Made by a program: the position numbers and the translations under genes
The notes under the pieces: generated by a model
What the model was told of the DNA's origin: nothing
The model's database searches: none
The model's input: only the letters and a program-made list of their open reading frames with translations
Shown here: positions 1 to 7,954 of the stretch, in pieces
Layout of the letters: each line of letters opens with the position of its first letter
Position numbering within the stretch: position 1 is the first letter of the stretch
DNA from: Gammaproteobacteria bacterium
Lineage (GTDB): Bacteria; Pseudomonadota; Gammaproteobacteria; SZUA-229
DNA: 14,270 nt
Reading direction: 5' to 3'
Assembly (NCBI GenBank): GCA_026197015.1
Contig: JAPHRB010000128.1
Location: 1 to 14,270 of the forward strand

Positions 1-41
1 TTAGATGACTTTAGATGACTTTTAGATGTCTCTTTAGATGC
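1..41. repeat. Short tandem repeat, four copies of TTTAGATG-type unit
   Basis: Four consecutive units of about 10-11 bases share the core TTAGATG: 1-10 and 11-20 are identical (TTAGATGACT), 21-31 and 32-41 are variants. The window edge cuts the array, so more copies may lie to the left. One further copy stands alone at 739-749, beyond the next gene. GACTTTAGATG occurs exactly at 7-17 and 739-749. Function unknown. Confidence 0.75.
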
Positions 42-86
42 CTGGCCAAAACGGCTAATTTATGGACAGACTTGCCACTCCTTCAG

Positions 87-120
87 CACCGGTGTCAGCG
101 ATATGGCTACCGGTCGCTGA
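87..120. repeat. Small inverted repeat upstream of the CNBD gene
   Basis: TCAGCGA (95-101) pairs with TCGCTGA (114-120) across a 12-base loop. The palindrome CACCGGTG (87-94) lies directly to the left. It could be a structured leader or part of the repeat-rich left flank. No T-run follows, so it is not a terminator. The role is unknown. Confidence 0.4.
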
Positions 121-205
121 TAAGGGTTGAATTACAGGCTAATAAGTTGTACTTATCCATACATATGGTAAAGTTGAATATCATTGTTTCTTTATATACG
201 GTCTG

Positions 206-721
206 ATGAAGCGGCCGCCAATCAGCCACCAGAATAGGGGTTCAGTCTTGACACAAGATGAAATTGCAAACTATCTCCGGTCACACGCCGCTTTTTCCAA
301 TCTCGATCCAGCGCATATAGATATTCTCGTTCAGCACGCACAGGAAAGGTCGTTCGTCGTCGGTGATCTGTTATTCAGGCAGATGGATCTGGCGGAGCAC
401 TTCTTTATCCTGATGGATGGTTCAATCAAGGTGCAAGTCCCTGCTATTATGGGGCCGGCTCTAGTGGTGCAGACATTAGGGGCCGGCGATATCCTGGGCT
501 GGTCCTGGTTGATAGCACCGTACAAATGGACCTTCGAGGCGATGGCGGAGCTCGATTCGCGAGTGCTGGTTTTCGATGGCAAGGCTTTGTTGCAGCATTG
601 CGAAACCGATTACAATTTTGGTTATACGCTCATGAAAATGTTTGCCGGTCTGATGTCAGAACGTTTGCATGCTGCGCGCATAAAGATGATGGACAGCTGG
701 TCGCCGGCCGGCTGGGCGTAA
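206..721 (+). CDS. Stand-alone cyclic-nucleotide-binding-domain (Crp/Fnr-fold) protein
   Basis: The 171 residues form one cNMP-binding beta-roll (about residues 25-125) followed by helices (about 126-165). The Crp-type helix-turn-helix is absent, so this is probably not a DNA-binding regulator. The roll shows GDLLF (53-57), FFILMDGSIKV (66-76) and LGAGDILGWSWL (91-102). The Arg that contacts cyclic-nucleotide phosphate in CRP is missing; the segment reads APYKWTFEAMA (104-114), as in a known subgroup of short CNBD proteins. Cyclic-nucleotide binding is therefore doubtful. The start is uncertain: ATG 206 has no clear Shine-Dalgarno, whereas TTG 248 (residue 15) has AGGGG at 236-240 with 7-base spacing and would give 157 residues that begin where homologues usually do. 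The gene is richer in G+C than its neighbours and is flanked by an 11-bp direct repeat, which suggests acquisition. A terminator follows at 782-813. The biological role is unknown. Confidence 0.85.
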   Translation: MKRPPISHQNRGSVLTQDEIANYLRSHAAFSNLDPAHIDILVQHAQERSFVVGDLLFRQMDLAEHFFILMDGSIKVQVPAIMGPALVVQTLGAGDILGWSWLIAPYKWTFEAMAELDSRVLVFDGKALLQHCETDYNFGYTLMKMFAGLMSERLHAARIKMMDSWSPAGWA

Positions 722-781
722 TGATTAATCAAACTTTCGACTTTAGATGCATAAATAGCTTATAGAGACACCCATAATAAC

Positions 782-813
782 AAAAGACTTTGATACAATT
801 TAAGTCTTTTTTT
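782..813 (+). terminator. Rho-independent terminator of the CNBD gene
   Basis: AAAAGACTT (782-790) pairs perfectly with AAGTCTTTT (802-810) around an 11-base loop and runs into an unbroken T tract to 813. It lies about 60 bases after the CNBD stop codon. The stem is AT-rich, but the layout is that of an intrinsic terminator. Confidence 0.7.
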
Positions 814-928
814 ATTGGCTTCTTATGATGGTTGTCTTAGATTCTTTTAGTGCATCCATGTACGTCAACGCGAATAAACGCAAATATTAAATTTATAAGT
901 ATCACTTAAAATTGCCTGCTTCGTCATT

Positions 929-1096
929 TTATTGTCCAAAGTTAACAACTTACCCTGCTAAGGTACATCTCCATCGGGGAAAGACCGCCGCTATTTGGCG
1001 CTCTGTCCCCTAAACTCATACCACCAGGAGATGTTCGGTGTCAGACTCGTTCCCACGCGGGAGTATGGGAACGAGTTAATTATGTTAACTTATTGT
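929..1096. repeat. Nested palindromic element, possible MITE-like insertion
   Basis: Several inverted repeats are stacked in this non-coding stretch. The outer arms are AAGTTAACA (939-947) and TGTTAACTT (1083-1091). Inside are ACATCTCC (965-972) with GGAGATGT (1027-1034), GGGGA (976-980) with TCCCC (1006-1010), and CGCC (986-989) with GGCG (997-1000), which nest as one stem. A separate perfect 11-bp hairpin follows: ACTCGTTCCCA (1045-1055) with TGGGAACGAGT (1066-1076). The direct repeat TTATTGT sits at 929-935 and 1090-1096, resembling a target duplication, although it overlaps the outer arm by two bases. The CGTTCCCAC...GTGGGAACG type of hairpin is common as an intergenic repeat in proteobacteria. 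No gene was found between 722 and 1158. Confidence 0.55.
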
Positions 1097-1158
1097 GATG
1101 TCCATATTAGACCAGCTTGCATTTGCTAATTTATGTTATGAAAATTTAGAAACCTGTT

Positions 1159-2832
1159 TCAGGAATCCAGCTGAGAGCGATTTAACATATCCTTTGCATG
1201 ATCAATTGTTTGTTGGGTGATTTCTAAACCACCTAACATTCTTGAAATTTCATCAACCCGTTGTTCCATTTCCAGAGGGATAATTTCTGTTCGAGTTTCT
1301 TTACCATCACTGTGTTTATAAACCTGCATATGATGGTGTGCCTGTGATGCAACCTGTGGTAAATGTGTAATACAGAAAACCTGACGGTTTTCACCTAAAA
1401 CCCTTAAATGTTTACCGACAATTTCTGCAATGCCGCCACCAACACCACTATCAACTTCATCAAATATTAAAGTTGGAATGCGTCCCTGTTGAGCAGTGAT
1501 CATTTGAATGGCGAGACTAATGCGTGCAAGTTCACCACCCGATGCTGTTTTTGCCAGTGCTTTAAATGGCTGTCCGGTGTTTGTGCTGACGGTGTATTCA
1601 ACCGAATCTAAACCACTGGCTGAGGCTTTTTCTTTAGCGGTGATCTGTATTTTAAATTGACCACCGGACATGCCAAGGGTTTGCATTGAGGTGCTGATCT
1701 GTTTATTAAGTTTTAGTGATGTTTTCGTTCTCGATTCAGTTAGTTTCCTGGCAAGTGTTTTATATTTTTTATCAAGACTATCTACTTCATTTTCCAGCTT
1801 GCTTAAGTTTTCATCAGCATTATCAAGTTCATTTAGCTCTAACGATAATGACTCTGTTAAATCTATTAACTGGTCAGGTTCAATATGATGTTTTCGAGAT
1901 AAATCATGAATTATTCCAAGGCGGGTTTCAACTTCGTCAAAACGCTCCGGGTTGCTATTTAAATTGTCTTTGTAATCACGTAATAAACTGGCTGTTTCTT
2001 CGATTTGAACCATTGCTTCAGATAACATTTCAAAAGCAGGGGATAATGTCATATCAGTTGATAACATATCTTCTATTTTTTTTGCCTGTTGAGACAGCTG
2101 TAGATGAATACTGGTATCATCCGCATCATAAAGGCTGTTTAAAGTAGATGCTGTGTTGTCACTTAACTGATCTGCGTTAGCCAGAGTTTGATGTTCACTT
2201 TGTAATTTGTCAGCTTCACCAGGCAGTAATGCAAGTTCTTCAAGTTCAGTTACCTGGTATCTTAATAAATCAAGTCGATCATTTTTATCTTTGCAGGCAG
2301 TTTGTAATGTTATTAATTTTTCTTTTTTAGAGTTCCACTCCGTAAATACTTTTTTAATATCGGTTAGAAGTTTTTCATGTTGAGCGTAGTCGTCTAAAAG
2401 CTGTCTTTGCATATCGGCTTTCATTAGTGACTGGTGTTCGTGCTGACCATGTATATCGACTAACATTTCGCCCAGTTGGCGCATATCCTGTAGGGGAGCG
2501 GGGCTGCCATTAATAAATGCTCTGGAACGACCATCAGAGCTTAACCTTCGTCTTAACAGGCAGTCACCATCTGCATCCAGCTCTTTAGATAGTAACCATG
2601 CATTTACTTCGGGTAATTCAGTAATATCAAATTCAGCACTAATTTCTGCCTTGCTTGAACCTGCGCGCACACTATCTGAGTCAGCACGGTCACCCAGAAG
2701 TAAGCCAAGTGCACCTAACAATATTGATTTTCCCGCACCGGTTTCACCGGTAAGCGTGGTTAATTTATTTTTAAAATCGAGATCAAGATGATCGATAATA
2801 GCAAAATTACGGATGCGAATATGGTTAAGCAT
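1159..2832 (-). CDS. recN: DNA repair protein RecN (SMC-like ATPase)
   Basis: RecN is a cytoplasmic SMC-family ATPase that gathers at double-strand breaks and works with RecA in recombinational repair. The 557 residues match the usual length. The N-terminal half-ATPase carries Walker A GETGAGKS (29-36). The middle is a long charged coiled-coil region (about 150-370) with a short turn. The C-terminal half-ATPase has the ABC signature SGGE (431-434) and Walker B ending in DE (458-459), in LIFDEVDSGVGG. The start codon overlaps the nadK stop by one base (TAATG), so the two genes should be translationally coupled. In E. coli recN has its own strong LexA-controlled promoter; here no CTG-N10-CAG site was seen just upstream, in the end of nadK, and expression probably comes from the mutS/nadK side. 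It ends next to a palindrome-rich spacer. Confidence 0.97.
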   Translation of the reverse strand: MLNHIRIRNFAIIDHLDLDFKNKLTTLTGETGAGKSILLGALGLLLGDRADSDSVRAGSSKAEISAEFDITELPEVNAWLLSKELDADGDCLLRRRLSSDGRSRAFINGSPAPLQDMRQLGEMLVDIHGQHEHQSLMKADMQRQLLDDYAQHEKLLTDIKKVFTEWNSKKEKLITLQTACKDKNDRLDLLRYQVTELEELALLPGEADKLQSEHQTLANADQLSDNTASTLNSLYDADDTSIHLQLSQQAKKIEDMLSTDMTLSPAFEMLSEAMVQIEETASLLRDYKDNLNSNPERFDEVETRLGIIHDLSRKHHIEPDQLIDLTESLSLELNELDNADENLSKLENEVDSLDKKYKTLARKLTESRTKTSLKLNKQISTSMQTLGMSGGQFKIQITAKEKASASGLDSVEYTVSTNTGQPFKALAKTASGGELARISLAIQMITAQQGRIPTLIFDEVDSGVGGGIAEIVGKHLRVLGENRQVFCITHLPQVASQAHHHMQVYKHSDGKETRTEIIPLEMEQRVDEISRMLGGLEITQQTIDHAKDMLNRSQLDS

Positions 2833-3704
2833 TATAGTTGTTCACTCCAGTGTAATTTAGCACGTAAAATTTCATAATAGTCGTAACTGCTTGGGTGTAT
2901 AAGGGTAATGGTATCCTGTTTTTTCCTGATGATTATTTTATCTCCGGGTTTAACGTCAAATGCAGTTTGTCCATCGAATGTAACCTGTGAGGTAGTTTGT
3001 TTACTCTCTCCAATAATAATTTCGACTTTACTATCGGCATTAACAACCAAAGGGCGATTAGTTAAGGTGTGCGGACAAATAGGTACTACAACTATTGCAT
3101 CAAGAGTTGCATGAAGCAGGGGGCCGCCACTGGATAATGCATAAGCAGTTGAGCCTGTTGGAGTAGATACTACAAGACCATCTGAGCGCTGGTAGTTAAC
3201 AAACTGTCCATTGATATAGGTTTCAAATTCGATCATTCGCGCAACATCACGTATATGTACAACAACATCATTAAAGGCATCGGCTTTTGATATTAGTTGA
3301 CCTTTTCGTTCTACATGCGCCTCTAACAGGAAGCGGCGTTCTTCTACATACTCGCCGCGCATTATCTGTTCAAGATTTTCCAGCATATCATCTGGTGATA
3401 TGTCTACTAGAAAACCCAAACGACCAAGATTAATGCCTAAAACGGGAATATTAAGTTCAGCTAGTGAACGTACAGCACTAAGAAAGGTGCCGTCGCCACC
3501 TACAACTATTGCAAGATCGGATTGTTTGGCAAGTGTGACTCTATCTACGCAAGTTACATTTTCTATTAAACCGTCAGTGCTGTGGTCAAAAACAATTTTA
3601 CAGTTTTGCTGATTAATAAAATTCACAAGTCGCTGAACTGTTTGTTTAACCGCTTCGCTATTGTCTTTTGCGATAATACCGATGGTGTTAATTTTTATTG
3701 TCAT
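2832..3704 (-). CDS. nadK: NAD kinase (ATP-NAD kinase)
   Basis: NadK phosphorylates NAD to NADP in the cytoplasm, the only de novo source of NADP. The 290 residues are the usual bacterial length. Family motifs are in order: GGDGT (69-73, with the catalytic Asp at 71), NLGRLGFL (92-99), the AFNDVVV segment (143-149), and the glycine-rich DGLVVSTPTGSTAYALSSGG (175-194). It sits 64 bases downstream of the mutS stop with no visible terminator and overlaps recN by one base, so mutS-nadK-recN may be one transcription unit. The nadK-recN pairing is conserved in gammaproteobacteria; mutS in front of it is less usual. No strong Shine-Dalgarno is visible before the ATG. Confidence 0.97.
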   Translation of the reverse strand: MTIKINTIGIIAKDNSEAVKQTVQRLVNFINQQNCKIVFDHSTDGLIENVTCVDRVTLAKQSDLAIVVGGDGTFLSAVRSLAELNIPVLGINLGRLGFLVDISPDDMLENLEQIMRGEYVEERRFLLEAHVERKGQLISKADAFNDVVVHIRDVARMIEFETYINGQFVNYQRSDGLVVSTPTGSTAYALSSGGPLLHATLDAIVVVPICPHTLTNRPLVVNADSKVEIIIGESKQTTSQVTFDGQTAFDVKPGDKIIIRKKQDTITLIHPSSYDYYEILRAKLHWSEQL

Positions 3705-3768
3705 TATATTGCCATTGTCTTCTTTATTTTATTTCTCTATAACTGGTTGGAAATAATAGAATTAAAAA

Positions 3769-6402
3769 TTAATGTTTATGTGACTTTTCTGCCAGTTCGT
3801 ATAAAAGTTCTAATGCTTGTCTCGGGTTTAAATTATCAACCTGTATTTCCTGTAACTGTTCAACAATTGGGTGAGGGTTATTATTGAATAACTCAAGCTG
3901 CCCTGTAGATTTCTCAACAAATACTTCATGACTGTTTGCTGACTGGCGTTCTAAAACCTGTAACTTCTTGCGTGCATTTTTAATAACTGAAGTTGGAACC
4001 CCTGCCAGTTTTGCGACCTGTAATCCATAACTCTGGTTGGCGGGACCATCTTTAACCGCATGCATAAATACAATGTTATCTCCATGCTCTACAGCGTCCA
4101 GGTGAACATTTTTTACACTCGAAATTTCATCTACCATTGATGTTAATTCAAAATAATGAGTAGCGAATAAAGTAAAGGGCCTGCTTTCCAGAGCGAGGTT
4201 CTCAGCGCATGCCCAGGCAAGTGATAAGCCATCAAAGGTACTGGTGCCCCGACCAATTTCGTCCATCAGCACGAGACTTTTTTCAGTAGCATTATTTAAT
4301 ATATTTGCCGCTTCGGTCATTTCAACCATAAAGGTAGAGCGCCCGGATGCCAGATCATCGGTTGCGCCGATACGGGTAAAAATTCGGTCAATAGAGCCGA
4401 TAACTGCTTTTTCTGCGGGAACATAACAACCAATATGTGCCATTAATACAATCAAAGCTGTTTGCCGCATGTATGTTGATTTACCACCCATGTTAGGACC
4501 GGTAATAATAAGCATGCGTTGCTGGTCATTTAATTTACTGTCATTAGGTATGAAACTGTTTTCTGTTACAATTTCAACAACCGGGTGTCGTCCCGCTGTA
4601 ATGTTAATAGCTGGCTTGTTCTGGAATTCAGGTTGACAGTAATTTAAGGTGTCGGCGCGTTCCGCAAAACAACAGACGGTATCTAATTCGGAAAGACCTT
4701 CAGCACAAGTTTGCAGAGCAACTAAATTGAGTAATAATTTATCGAGCAGTTCATCATAAAGTAATTTTTCGCGGCTCAAAGCTCTTTCTTTTGCGCTCAA
4801 CACTTTGTCTTCAAAAGACTTTAATTCAGGTGTGATAAAACGTTCTGCTGATTTTAATGTTTGTCTCCGTATATAATCTGCGGGTACATCTTCAGACTGA
4901 GCACGAGAAATTTCAATGTAAAAACCATGTACGCGGTTATAACGAACCTTTAATGTATTAATACCACTTCGTTCTCTTTCGCGTACTTCAAGATCAACTA
5001 AAAACTGATCGGCATTTTTACTTAAATTTCTTAGTTCATCTAGTTCGTTATCATACCCTTCGGCTATAACGCCACCATCGCGCAACACTACTGGTGGGTT
5101 TTCTCTAATAGCTGACTGTAACAGTGTAACTATATCCGGGTGCTCACTAATTAAAGTAGCTAGTTGTATTAAACGTTCAGAGATAACATGTTTTAGTTGT
5201 ATCTGGATTTCTGGTAATTGTGCAAGTGAGTTGCCTAAGGTATACAGGTCTCGCGGTCGTGCTGTTTTTATTGCAACACGACTGATAATTCTTTCAATGT
5301 CACCAATATGTTTTAACTGGCTTTGAATTTCCGAGTATTCACGATTTTTTAGTAATGCGGCTATAGAACTATGGCGTAATTTAAGTTGAACCTGATCTCG
5401 TAATGGACGATTAATCCAGCGTCGTAAACATCGACTGCCCATAGATGTGCTGGTTTTATCGATAACTGAAGCGAGGGTGTTTTCATGACCACCACTTAAA
5501 TTTATTTCCAGTTCAAGGTTGCGTCTGCTTGCGGCATCTAATAATACCGAGTCTTCACTACGCTCTACTCGTAATCCCTGGATATGGGGTAAGGTGGTTC
5601 TCTGGGTATCATTAACATATTGCATTAAACAGCCCGCAGCTAAAATAGCCTGGGTCATTCCATCACAGCCAAAACCACTCAGGTCTTTGGTTCCAAACTG
5701 ATCTGTTAATAAGCGCTGACAGGTGTCTATTTCAAAATACCAGGGTGGCTGACGTCTCAAACCTTTAACAGATGCGAGCTGGTGATACAAAGCGTCATCT
5801 TCTGATATTAAAATCTCCGAAGGTTTAATACGTTCGAGCTCAGTCTGTAATTGCTCATAATTACTAAGTTGTTGAACAAAAAAACGCCCTGATCCTACAT
5901 CTAGCACTGAAAGTCCAATGTCTTCATTAAATGAAGCAATGGCCATTAAGAAGTTATCACGACGTTCTTCCAGTAAGTTTTCATCGGTTACGGTACCCGG
6001 GGTGACTATTCGCATGACCTTGCGTTCAACTGGCCCCTTGGATGTAGCCGGGTCACCAACCTGTTCACACAGAGCAACAGACTCACCGGCTTTTATTAAA
6101 CGAGCTAAATAGTTATCTGCAGCATGGTAGGGGATTCCGCACATGGGAATCGGCTCACCATTTGATTTACCACGTGCGGTAAGGGTGATATCAAGTAGTT
6201 GTGATGCTTTACGGGCATCATCAAAAAATAATTCATAAAAGTCACCCATGCGGTAAAACAATAAAATATCAGGATGCTCAGCCTTGATGCGAAGAAACTG
6301 TTGCATCATAGGGGTGTGTTGATTGGAAGCAGGAGCCTTTGTAGCGGCTTTTGGGGCTTTTTTTAGCGGGGCTTCAAGGGTTGTGTCAGTGGCTTCAGTC
6401 AT
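3769..6402 (-). CDS. mutS: DNA mismatch repair protein MutS
   Basis: MutS binds mispaired or looped bases and, with ATP, recruits MutL to start strand-directed mismatch repair. The 877 residues are slightly longer than E. coli MutS (853). The extra length is an Ala/Lys/Pro-rich N-terminal extension of about 20 residues before the conserved HTPMMQQ segment. The mismatch-reading motif is F55-Y56-E57 (GDFYELF). Walker A is GPNMGGKS (635-642), followed by the Walker B region LVLMDEIGRGTSTFDG and the switch segment FATHYFELT. Near the C terminus QLELF (835-839) is a textbook sliding-clamp binding motif, and NPRQALELLYEL fits the tetramerisation helices. No Shine-Dalgarno precedes the ATG, and a promoter-like pair ends so close to the start that the message could be leaderless. 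It is divergent from the glucosaminidase gene. Confidence 0.98.
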   Translation of the reverse strand: MTEATDTTLEAPLKKAPKAATKAPASNQHTPMMQQFLRIKAEHPDILLFYRMGDFYELFFDDARKASQLLDITLTARGKSNGEPIPMCGIPYHAADNYLARLIKAGESVALCEQVGDPATSKGPVERKVMRIVTPGTVTDENLLEERRDNFLMAIASFNEDIGLSVLDVGSGRFFVQQLSNYEQLQTELERIKPSEILISEDDALYHQLASVKGLRRQPPWYFEIDTCQRLLTDQFGTKDLSGFGCDGMTQAILAAGCLMQYVNDTQRTTLPHIQGLRVERSEDSVLLDAASRRNLELEINLSGGHENTLASVIDKTSTSMGSRCLRRWINRPLRDQVQLKLRHSSIAALLKNREYSEIQSQLKHIGDIERIISRVAIKTARPRDLYTLGNSLAQLPEIQIQLKHVISERLIQLATLISEHPDIVTLLQSAIRENPPVVLRDGGVIAEGYDNELDELRNLSKNADQFLVDLEVRERERSGINTLKVRYNRVHGFYIEISRAQSEDVPADYIRRQTLKSAERFITPELKSFEDKVLSAKERALSREKLLYDELLDKLLLNLVALQTCAEGLSELDTVCCFAERADTLNYCQPEFQNKPAINITAGRHPVVEIVTENSFIPNDSKLNDQQRMLIITGPNMGGKSTYMRQTALIVLMAHIGCYVPAEKAVIGSIDRIFTRIGATDDLASGRSTFMVEMTEAANILNNATEKSLVLMDEIGRGTSTFDGLSLAWACAENLALESRPFTLFATHYFELTSMVDEISSVKNVHLDAVEHGDNIVFMHAVKDGPANQSYGLQVAKLAGVPTSVIKNARKKLQVLERQSANSHEVFVEKSTGQLELFNNNPHPIVEQLQEIQVDNLNPRQALELLYELAEKSHKH

Positions 6403-6409
6403 GGGGTAA

Positions 6410-6438
6410 ATTCTACTGTTTACAAGCGCTTAGCGCAA
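6410..6438 (-). promoter_or_regulatory. Candidate mutS promoter, sigma-70 type
   Basis: Read on the minus strand: -35 TTGCGC (6438-6433), a 17-base spacer and -10 TAGAAT (6415-6410). Only seven bases separate the -10 from the mutS ATG, so the predicted start site falls on or next to the start codon. The -35 is imperfect and the call rests on pattern alone. Confidence 0.4.
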
Positions 6439-6529
6439 AGCTTAACATCGATTAATTTTAATAAACGGGCAATGTTCAGGTGATGTTTGATGTGCTACAT
6501 TTAAAGTAATTATATTTAATGGAAAATCT

Positions 6530-7249
6530 ATGAAGACCTTTATTTTAATATGTTTTGTTTTAAGTGCGATATGCACTTCGCTTATAAGTCACGCTGAAAT
6601 AAAGCAGTTTCAGGCTAAAGATCTCGATATGAGTAATCTAGTTGATGTAAAAGACAAAAAAAAGCGTTTTTTCGATTTCATGCGGCCCATTGTTAAAAGT
6701 GAGAATGAAAGGGTATTAACACTTCGTAAATCACTGGAAAGTGCCAGGAAAAATAAAAATAATCAGGTCATGGTTGCTCAAATTGCAGAAGACTACAGTG
6801 TTGAATGGGTAAAAGGTAAGGAGAACTGGGATAAGTTATTAGAAAGAGTTGATGCGGTAGCTCTGGAGCTGGTGTTGGCACAAAGTGCTAATGAGTCAGC
6901 CTGGGGACAGTCTCGTTTTGCTTCGAAGGGGAGTAATTTTTTTGGTCAATGGTGTTATAAAAAAGGTTGCGGTCTTGTGCCTAAAAAACGTGATAAGGGC
7001 ACCAGGCATGAGGTTGCTAAATTCAGTAGTGTGAATAAATCGGTGCGTAGTTATATTAAAAATATCAATACCGGGCGTGTTTATGCACCTTTAAGAAAAA
7101 TTCGTAAGCAAAACCGCGCAGCAGGTAAAAAACCGGATGCAATTGCTCAGGCAGGTGGTTTAATTAAATATTCTCAGCGTCGAGAGGCTTACGTGAAAGA
7201 GATTAGAGCCATGATTCGTTACAATAAAAAACTAATGCTGGGTATCTAG
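6530..7249 (+). CDS. Bax-like secreted glucosaminidase (peptidoglycan hydrolase)
   Basis: This is a glucosaminidase-family protein (related to E. coli Bax) of 239 residues, expected to cut the glycan strands of peptidoglycan in the periplasm. Residues 1-22 form a signal peptide (Lys-Thr start, hydrophobic core FILICFVLSAICTSLI, cleavage after SHA). The catalytic domain spans about 105-230; E122 in AQSANESAWGQSRFA is the likely acid catalyst, and NFFGQWCYKKGCGLVP (136-151) is the Bax-type segment with two cysteines that may form a disulfide. The region before the domain is basic and helical. GGA at 6521-6523 is a fair Shine-Dalgarno for ATG 6530. pncC starts 10 bases after the stop, so the two are probably co-transcribed. 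The link of cell-wall hydrolysis to the repair genes around it is probably only positional. Confidence 0.9.
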   Translation: MKTFILICFVLSAICTSLISHAEIKQFQAKDLDMSNLVDVKDKKKRFFDFMRPIVKSENERVLTLRKSLESARKNKNNQVMVAQIAEDYSVEWVKGKENWDKLLERVDAVALELVLAQSANESAWGQSRFASKGSNFFGQWCYKKGCGLVPKKRDKGTRHEVAKFSSVNKSVRSYIKNINTGRVYAPLRKIRKQNRAAGKKPDAIAQAGGLIKYSQRREAYVKEIRAMIRYNKKLMLGI

Positions 7250-7259
7250 TTAATTAGTT

Positions 7260-7766
7260 ATGACTGAAACTGAATTTTCGGAAAGTATAAAGCAGTTAAT
7301 TTCAGCGATAGTGCCTGAGTTAATAAAGCAGAAACGGATAGTCGCTTCTGCTGAATCCTGCACCGGGGGTTGGGTGGCCAAGTCGGTGACTGATTTTGAT
7401 GGAAGTTCAGAATGGTTTGATAGTGCTATTGTAACTTATAGTAATAAATCTAAAGTTGAGTTGCTTGGCGTTCAGCAATCTACTTTAGATGTTAATGGTG
7501 CAGTTAGTCAGCCGGTTGTTAAAGAAATGGTATTAGGTTTGCTTGATCGCTGTAATGCTAATATCGGCGTATCAATTAGTGGTATAGCGGGTCCCGGTGG
7601 TGGCAGTGATAATAAACCGGTGGGTACGGTCTGGCTTGCATGGGCAACACCCGGTGTATTAATTGAAGCCGCTCGTTTTAAGTTTAAAGGTGATCGTAAC
7701 CAGGTTAGAATGCAGGCAGTTGTTGAAGCTTTTAAGGGTGTTCAACGAATATTAAAAAATAAATGA
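7260..7766 (+). CDS. pncC: Nicotinamide-nucleotide amidase PncC (CinA C-terminal domain family)
   Basis: PncC deamidates nicotinamide mononucleotide to nicotinic acid mononucleotide, recycling the NMN released by NAD-dependent DNA ligase. The 168 residues form the single-domain version, without the N-terminal MoaB-like domain of full CinA. Family motifs are VASAESCTGGWVA (28-40, with the active-site Ser region AESCTGG), FDSAIVTYSNKSK (53-65) and SGIAGPGGGS (107-116) followed by KPVGTVW. It starts 10 bases after the glucosaminidase stop with no clear Shine-Dalgarno, suggesting coupling. In many gammaproteobacteria this gene lies directly upstream of recA; here about 4 kb intervenes. The pncC name is more precise than the older cinA or ygaD. 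Confidence 0.95.
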   Translation: MTETEFSESIKQLISAIVPELIKQKRIVASAESCTGGWVAKSVTDFDGSSEWFDSAIVTYSNKSKVELLGVQQSTLDVNGAVSQPVVKEMVLGLLDRCNANIGVSISGIAGPGGGSDNKPVGTVWLAWATPGVLIEAARFKFKGDRNQVRMQAVVEAFKGVQRILKNK

Positions 7767-7845
7767 AAATATAATTAAGTAGTAAACGTAATTACATTAT
7801 TTCTGCAGTGTTTTTCTTAGTAGGTAAAAAAACTCCCAAATAAAA

Positions 7846-7875
7846 TTGCAGTCAGCTGTCATGAAGAGACTGCAA
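7846..7875. repeat. Inverted repeat between pncC and thpR
   Basis: TTGCAGTC (7846-7853) pairs perfectly with GACTGCAA (7868-7875) around a 14-base loop, inside the 188-base gap between pncC and thpR. No T-run follows on either strand, so it is not a typical terminator. It could be an operator or an mRNA hairpin ahead of thpR. Confidence 0.45.
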
Positions 7876-7954
7876 GAGTATAAACATAGACTGATGACCA
7901 CCCTCCATACACTAAACACAAAATGTATTAGAAAATCAACTCCAGACCTGCTTT

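Noticed and set aside
15..206. Open frame of 63 codons before the CNBD gene
   Set aside because: It begins inside the tandem repeat, has no ribosome site, and its product resembles no protein pattern; it is likely a chance frame.
1045..1096. Possible integron attC-type site
   Set aside because: The GTTAACT and GTTAATT motifs do not fit the GTTRRRY core consensus, and no integrase or cassette array is present.
1152..1162. Hairpin CCTG-TTT-CAGG at the recN stop as a terminator
   Set aside because: The stem is only four base pairs and the following sequence lacks a continuous T-run.
6487..6516. Promoter TTGATG, 18 bases, TATATT for the glucosaminidase gene
   Set aside because: The implied transcription start would fall on the GGA ribosome site, leaving almost no leader; the true promoter is probably elsewhere.
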